From: a bacterium
GTDB taxonomy: Bacteria > UBP15 > UBA6099 > JAJRTR01
NCBI GenBank assembly: GCA_024278215.1
Contig: JAJRTR010000013.1
Location: forward strand, 1-17,255
Length of the DNA: 17,255 bases
Reading direction: 5' to 3'
The notes under the pieces were generated by a model. That model saw only the letters and a list, made by a program, of their open reading frames with translations, was not told where the DNA came from and did no database searches. Each line of letters opens with the position of its first letter. The stretch's first letter is position 1. A program made the position numbers and the translations under genes. This document shows, one piece after another, positions 14,598-17,255 of the stretch.

Positions 14598-15674
14598 ATG
14601 AAACTGAACGATTTATTGAAAATGATGGTCGATAGAGAGGCATCCGACCTGCATCTGAAAGTAGGCCGACCGCCGGTTATCAGGCTGCACGGAAAACTCG
14701 TCGCCACCGACTATGACCGGCTCACAACCCGCGACATGGACGACTTCCTCTTCGATGTGCTCGACGACGAAGACCAGCTCAGGCTCAAAAAAAATAAAGG
14801 CATCGATGTCGCATACAGTCTTCCCGGTGTTTCTCGCTTCAGGGTCAACATCCTCTACCAGCGCGGAACGATAGCGCTTGTCATCAGAACTATTCCTTTC
14901 CATATACCTTCCGTCCATGACCTCGGCCTTCCGGAGATCGTCAAGGACCTGGCGACACGAAACGCGGGGATCGTCATCGTAACCGGCCCGGCCGGTTCAG
15001 GAAAATCCACAACGCTCGCCGCAATGATCGAATACATCAACAACACGATGCACAAACAGATCATTACGATCGAGGACCCGATCGAATACCTTTTCAGAGA
15101 CGACAAATCATCTGTCATACAACGCGAAGTCGGCTCGGACACTCTGTCTTTCGAAGAGGGCCTGAGGATGATCTTCAGGCAGGACCCCGATGTCATCATC
15201 GTCGGCGAGATGCGCGACCTCGAGACAATCAGCACCGCCATGAGCGCCGCCGAAACCGGCCATCTTGTCATAAGCACTCTCCACACACTGGATGCTTCCC
15301 AGACAATCGACCGCATCATCGACTCGTTCCCGCAGGCACAGCAGAGACAGATAAGAATCCAGCTCGCAATGGTGCTCAAGGGCATCATCTCCCAGCGACT
15401 GTTACCGACAAAAAATGGAACCGGGCGTTGCGCCGCCGTCGAGATAATGACTAATTCGCCGGGTATCGCAGACCTGATTCTCGAAGGCAAATCGGGCGAA
15501 CTTTACGACACGATACGCGCGTCGGTCGAAAACTACGGTATGCAGACACTCGAACAATCCCTCGCGGCGCTGCTGGTATACGATAAGGTTACCTACGAAG
15601 AAGCACGCAACACCAGCCAGCGGGTTTCCGAACTCGACATCGCTCTGCGAACACTGTTTCCTGATTATATGTGA
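14598..15674 (+). CDS. pilT: Type IV pilus retraction ATPase PilT
   Basis: A 358-residue hexameric ATPase that powers pilus retraction at the inner-membrane base. Residues 1-110 form the N-terminal PAS-like domain (SDLHLKVGRPPVIRLHG). Then come Walker A GPAGSGKST (130-138), the Asp box ITIEDPIEY (157-164), Walker B DPDVIIVGEMRD (196-207) and the His box TGHLVISTLHT (220-230). The length is standard. The C-terminal AIRNLIRE retraction motif is not recognisable; TIRASVENYGMQTLEQSL stands in that region, so a PilT paralogue (PilU-like) is possible. ATG 14598 has only a weak GGCGAAG upstream. It is followed, with near-overlap, by a coiled-coil gene. Confidence 0.92.
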   Translation: MKLNDLLKMMVDREASDLHLKVGRPPVIRLHGKLVATDYDRLTTRDMDDFLFDVLDDEDQLRLKKNKGIDVAYSLPGVSRFRVNILYQRGTIALVIRTIPFHIPSVHDLGLPEIVKDLATRNAGIVIVTGPAGSGKSTTLAAMIEYINNTMHKQIITIEDPIEYLFRDDKSSVIQREVGSDTLSFEEGLRMIFRQDPDVIIVGEMRDLETISTAMSAAETGHLVISTLHTLDASQTIDRIIDSFPQAQQRQIRIQLAMVLKGIISQRLLPTKNGTGRCAAVEIMTNSPGIADLILEGKSGELYDTIRASVENYGMQTLEQSLAALLVYDKVTYEEARNTSQRVSELDIALRTLFPDYM

Positions 15675-15706
15675 ATCAAAAGAAATACATCCGCGAGGTG
15701 AAGAAG

Positions 15707-16072
15707 ATGGAAGAAGAAAAAAAAGATCAATCACAGGTTGGATCACCCAGCGACTATGCGGCTCTGCTTCGCACTGTACGCGACACCGAGAACCTCAAAC
15801 TCGAAATCCACCAGCTTCGCAACCAGCTCAAAACAGCAGAATCGCGGCTTATGTCTCTCGATCAGCAGGTAAAATCCTATCAGCAATCTTTGCAGGAACG
15901 CGACGAGAAAATAGAAGAACTCCAGTCGCAGGTCGGCGACAGAAGCAAAGGCCTGGTGGCGAAATTGAGGCAGAAAGACGAAACGATCAACCGCTTGCAG
16001 ACTGCTCTCCAGAACAAGCACCGCGAAATGGAAGAACTGAAATCCAAGGGCGGCATCTTCGGCAGGAAATAA
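15707..16072 (+). CDS. Coiled-coil protein downstream of pilT, function unknown
   Basis: 121 residues, highly charged, Gln/Glu/Lys/Leu-rich with heptad-like spacing from about residue 20 to 110 (ENLKLEIHQLRNQL, SLDQQVKSYQQSLQERDEKIEELQ), so one long coiled coil. It ends in GGIFGRK. ATG 15707 is chosen because GAGGTG (15695-15700) lies 6 bases upstream. A GTG at 15671 overlapping the pilT stop would add 12 residues. There is no signal peptide or membrane helix. Its position right after pilT suggests co-transcription and perhaps a role with the pilus motor or cell polarity, but no family is recognised. Confidence 0.75.
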   Translation: MEEEKKDQSQVGSPSDYAALLRTVRDTENLKLEIHQLRNQLKTAESRLMSLDQQVKSYQQSLQERDEKIEELQSQVGDRSKGLVAKLRQKDETINRLQTALQNKHREMEELKSKGGIFGRK

Positions 16073-16111
16073 TCTTTTCGCCATAATCTGCCCTGCCCTG
16101 TCGCGCCGGAA

Positions 16112-16127
16112 CCGAACAGGAGTTCGG
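16112..16127 (+). terminator. Stem-loop after the pilT operon
   Basis: CCGAAC-AGGA-GTTCGG, a 6-bp stem with a 4-base loop, 40 bases after the coiled-coil gene stop. The following AGTTTGCTCGTTCTT is T-rich but broken. It is a possible weak terminator between convergent genes. Confidence 0.35.
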
Positions 16128-16192
16128 AGTTTGCTCGTTCTTATAGTCCACCCCGGAAACGATGATAGAAAATTAATTCCCGGCGCTGAAAG

Positions 16193-16208
16193 CGACAATG
16201 AATTGTCG
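16193..16208. other. Imperfect palindrome in the convergent gap
   Basis: CGACAAT-GA-ATTGTCG has 7-bp arms around two bases. It lies between two convergent genes, 78 bases past the minus-strand gene's stop, so a terminator role on the minus strand is as likely as a protein site. Confidence 0.25.
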
Positions 16209-16286
16209 TACTCCAAATCGCTTTGTGCCCTTAAGCAAACGCTATTTGAGTTGATCCCGATGCTGACATCGGAGAATTCTTCACGA

Positions 16287-17255
16287 TTATAGTTTTATTT
16301 CATAGATTCCGCATTTCGACGCGACGAAAAGCCGCGGCGGGCTTCCGGTGTAGAGCAGCGCGCGGGTCTGATCGCCGATTGGAAACTCGTCTATGATGTC
16401 GCCCGTTTCCCTGTCGATCTCGGTGAACTTGCCGCCGAAATATTTCACGAGAAATATCTTTTTACCATCGCGTGAAAGTGCGATCTCATGGCCGCCGAAA
16501 CCGACGTGGTACACACGCTTTGTTTTCATGCTCTCGCAATCAAGCACATCGATTCGACCAAGCACGCCACGCGACACAAATAGTTCGCAGCTCTCTTCGT
16601 CCAGCGCGAGGCCCGTCGAAACGAAAGGGAGAAACCTTTGCCTGTCCAGCTTCATTCCGTCTATTTCAAGCCTGTAAACACTTCCTGAAATCCAGTCGGA
16701 AACAAACATTGCATTGCGCCGGTGGTCGATCTTCAGGTCGTAGAGATGAGGCTGTCCGATAGGCAGATGTTGTGCACGCACCGAATAGTCTTCGCGGGAT
16801 AATCTGAACAGCCACGGTTTCTCGGAAAGAACAAAAAACTCGTCGCCATACTCCTCGATTTCTATCAGTTTGCTTTTGCCGGTGTCGGCGAAGAACACAG
16901 GTTCGGAACGTTCGAGATCATAAATCATGATTTTCGGCTTTTTCCACATCGGCATTACCGCAAGTCCTTTTTCGGGAATGAAGCGAATCTGCTGTATGTT
17001 GCCGAACCCAAGGTTTTCAGTTGTGAATTCCAGGTAGGCATCAGGATTGATGCGGCTGAAGGTGGTGTCGTCACGTCCGCTGACCGCGTAGAGCAAACCA
17101 CCGAGCATCTCGATATCGTATATATTGTGTGTTGCCTTGAGGCAACCGTCATGCTTCGCGCCCCTGAGTTCACCGCATTGCGCAAACGAGAGAACACGAA
17201 TAAGGCGGTCGTCCGGATCGAAGTTGCAGTCTGCCTGCCTGGTGTCCGACGAGTA
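16287..17255 (-). CDS. Beta-propeller-like protein, 5' end outside the window
   Basis: The minus-strand frame is open from the right edge (17255) to TAA at 16289-16287, at least 322 residues. ATG 17108 is internal: the upstream frame continues without a stop and reads as the same kind of protein. Repeating strand patterns such as LFRLSREDYSVRAQHL, AMFVSDWISGSVYRLEI, LFVSRGVLGRIDVLD, IALSRDGKKIFLVKYFGG and LFVASKCGIYEI fit a YVTN/NHL-type beta-propeller of several blades. Such domains bind ligands or proteins, often outside the cytoplasm. The N-terminus, with any signal peptide, is missing, so location and role cannot be given. Confidence 0.7.
   Translation of the reverse strand, partial: YSSDTRQADCNFDPDDRLIRVLSFAQCGELRGAKHDGCLKATHNIYDIEMLGGLLYAVSGRDDTTFSRINPDAYLEFTTENLGFGNIQQIRFIPEKGLAVMPMWKKPKIMIYDLERSEPVFFADTGKSKLIEIEEYGDEFFVLSEKPWLFRLSREDYSVRAQHLPIGQPHLYDLKIDHRRNAMFVSDWISGSVYRLEIDGMKLDRQRFLPFVSTGLALDEESCELFVSRGVLGRIDVLDCESMKTKRVYHVGFGGHEIALSRDGKKIFLVKYFGGKFTEIDRETGDIIDEFPIGDQTRALLYTGSPPRLFVASKCGIYEIKL

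Noticed and set aside
17106-17108. ATG 17108 as the start of the minus-strand beta-propeller gene
   Set aside because: The frame stays open to the window edge with similar protein-like sequence and no ribosome site precedes this ATG, so the start is outside.

Overview
The window looks like ordinary chromosome of a Gram-negative bacterium. It carries a lipoprotein-type solute receptor, a PilT retraction ATPase and a PlsC acyltransferase. Many genes have AGGAGG-like ribosome binding sites, with occasional TTG starts. Small mobile elements have inserted at gene boundaries. A transketolase split into two subunits, a radical SAM/SPASM protein and a YkgJ-type cysteine protein fit an anaerobic or uncultivated lineage. 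I cannot name the phylum from sequence alone. I see no rRNA, tRNA or CRISPR array.

Layout. 1-1271: the tail of a membrane protein, then a PIG-V-like membrane glycosyltransferase. 1272-1696: the first copy of a ~179 bp palindromic repeat, a hairpin and a promoter. 1697-2074: an odd chimeric ORF holding only the C-terminal ATP-lid part of a histidine kinase; it runs into the next gene. 1981-3348: a histidine-containing polytopic membrane protein. 3451-6770: an FbpABC/AfuABC-like ABC importer (receptor lipoprotein, permease, ATPase). Its fused-type permease is cut by one in-frame TAA. 7017-8457: a YkgJ-type protein convergent with plsC. 8458-9043: a transposase remnant and repeat copy 2. 9044-10844: an rluB-like pseudouridine synthase coupled to a radical SAM/SPASM protein. 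10845-11117: a second, unrelated 128 bp element with a 9-bp target duplication, then a marR promoter and operator. 11118-11531: a MarR regulator. 11568-11743: repeat copy 3. 11819-13735: split transketolase. 13863-14402: a PH-like plus double zinc-ribbon protein. 14598-16072: pilT and a coiled-coil protein. 16287 to the window end (minus strand): a beta-propeller-like protein whose start lies outside the window.

The most notable content is the mobile DNA. Three copies of one repeat (1299-1477, 8828-9005, 11568-11743) share 17-bp terminal inverted repeats, are each flanked by a different perfect 4-bp duplication, and are symmetric about one central dyad. Paired positions change together between copies, so the palindrome itself appears to be maintained. 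A second, independent MITE-like element lies at 10914-11041. The other points worth checking are the interrupted permease, the histidine-kinase fragment, and a receptor that lacks the tyrosine pair of classical ferric-binding proteins.
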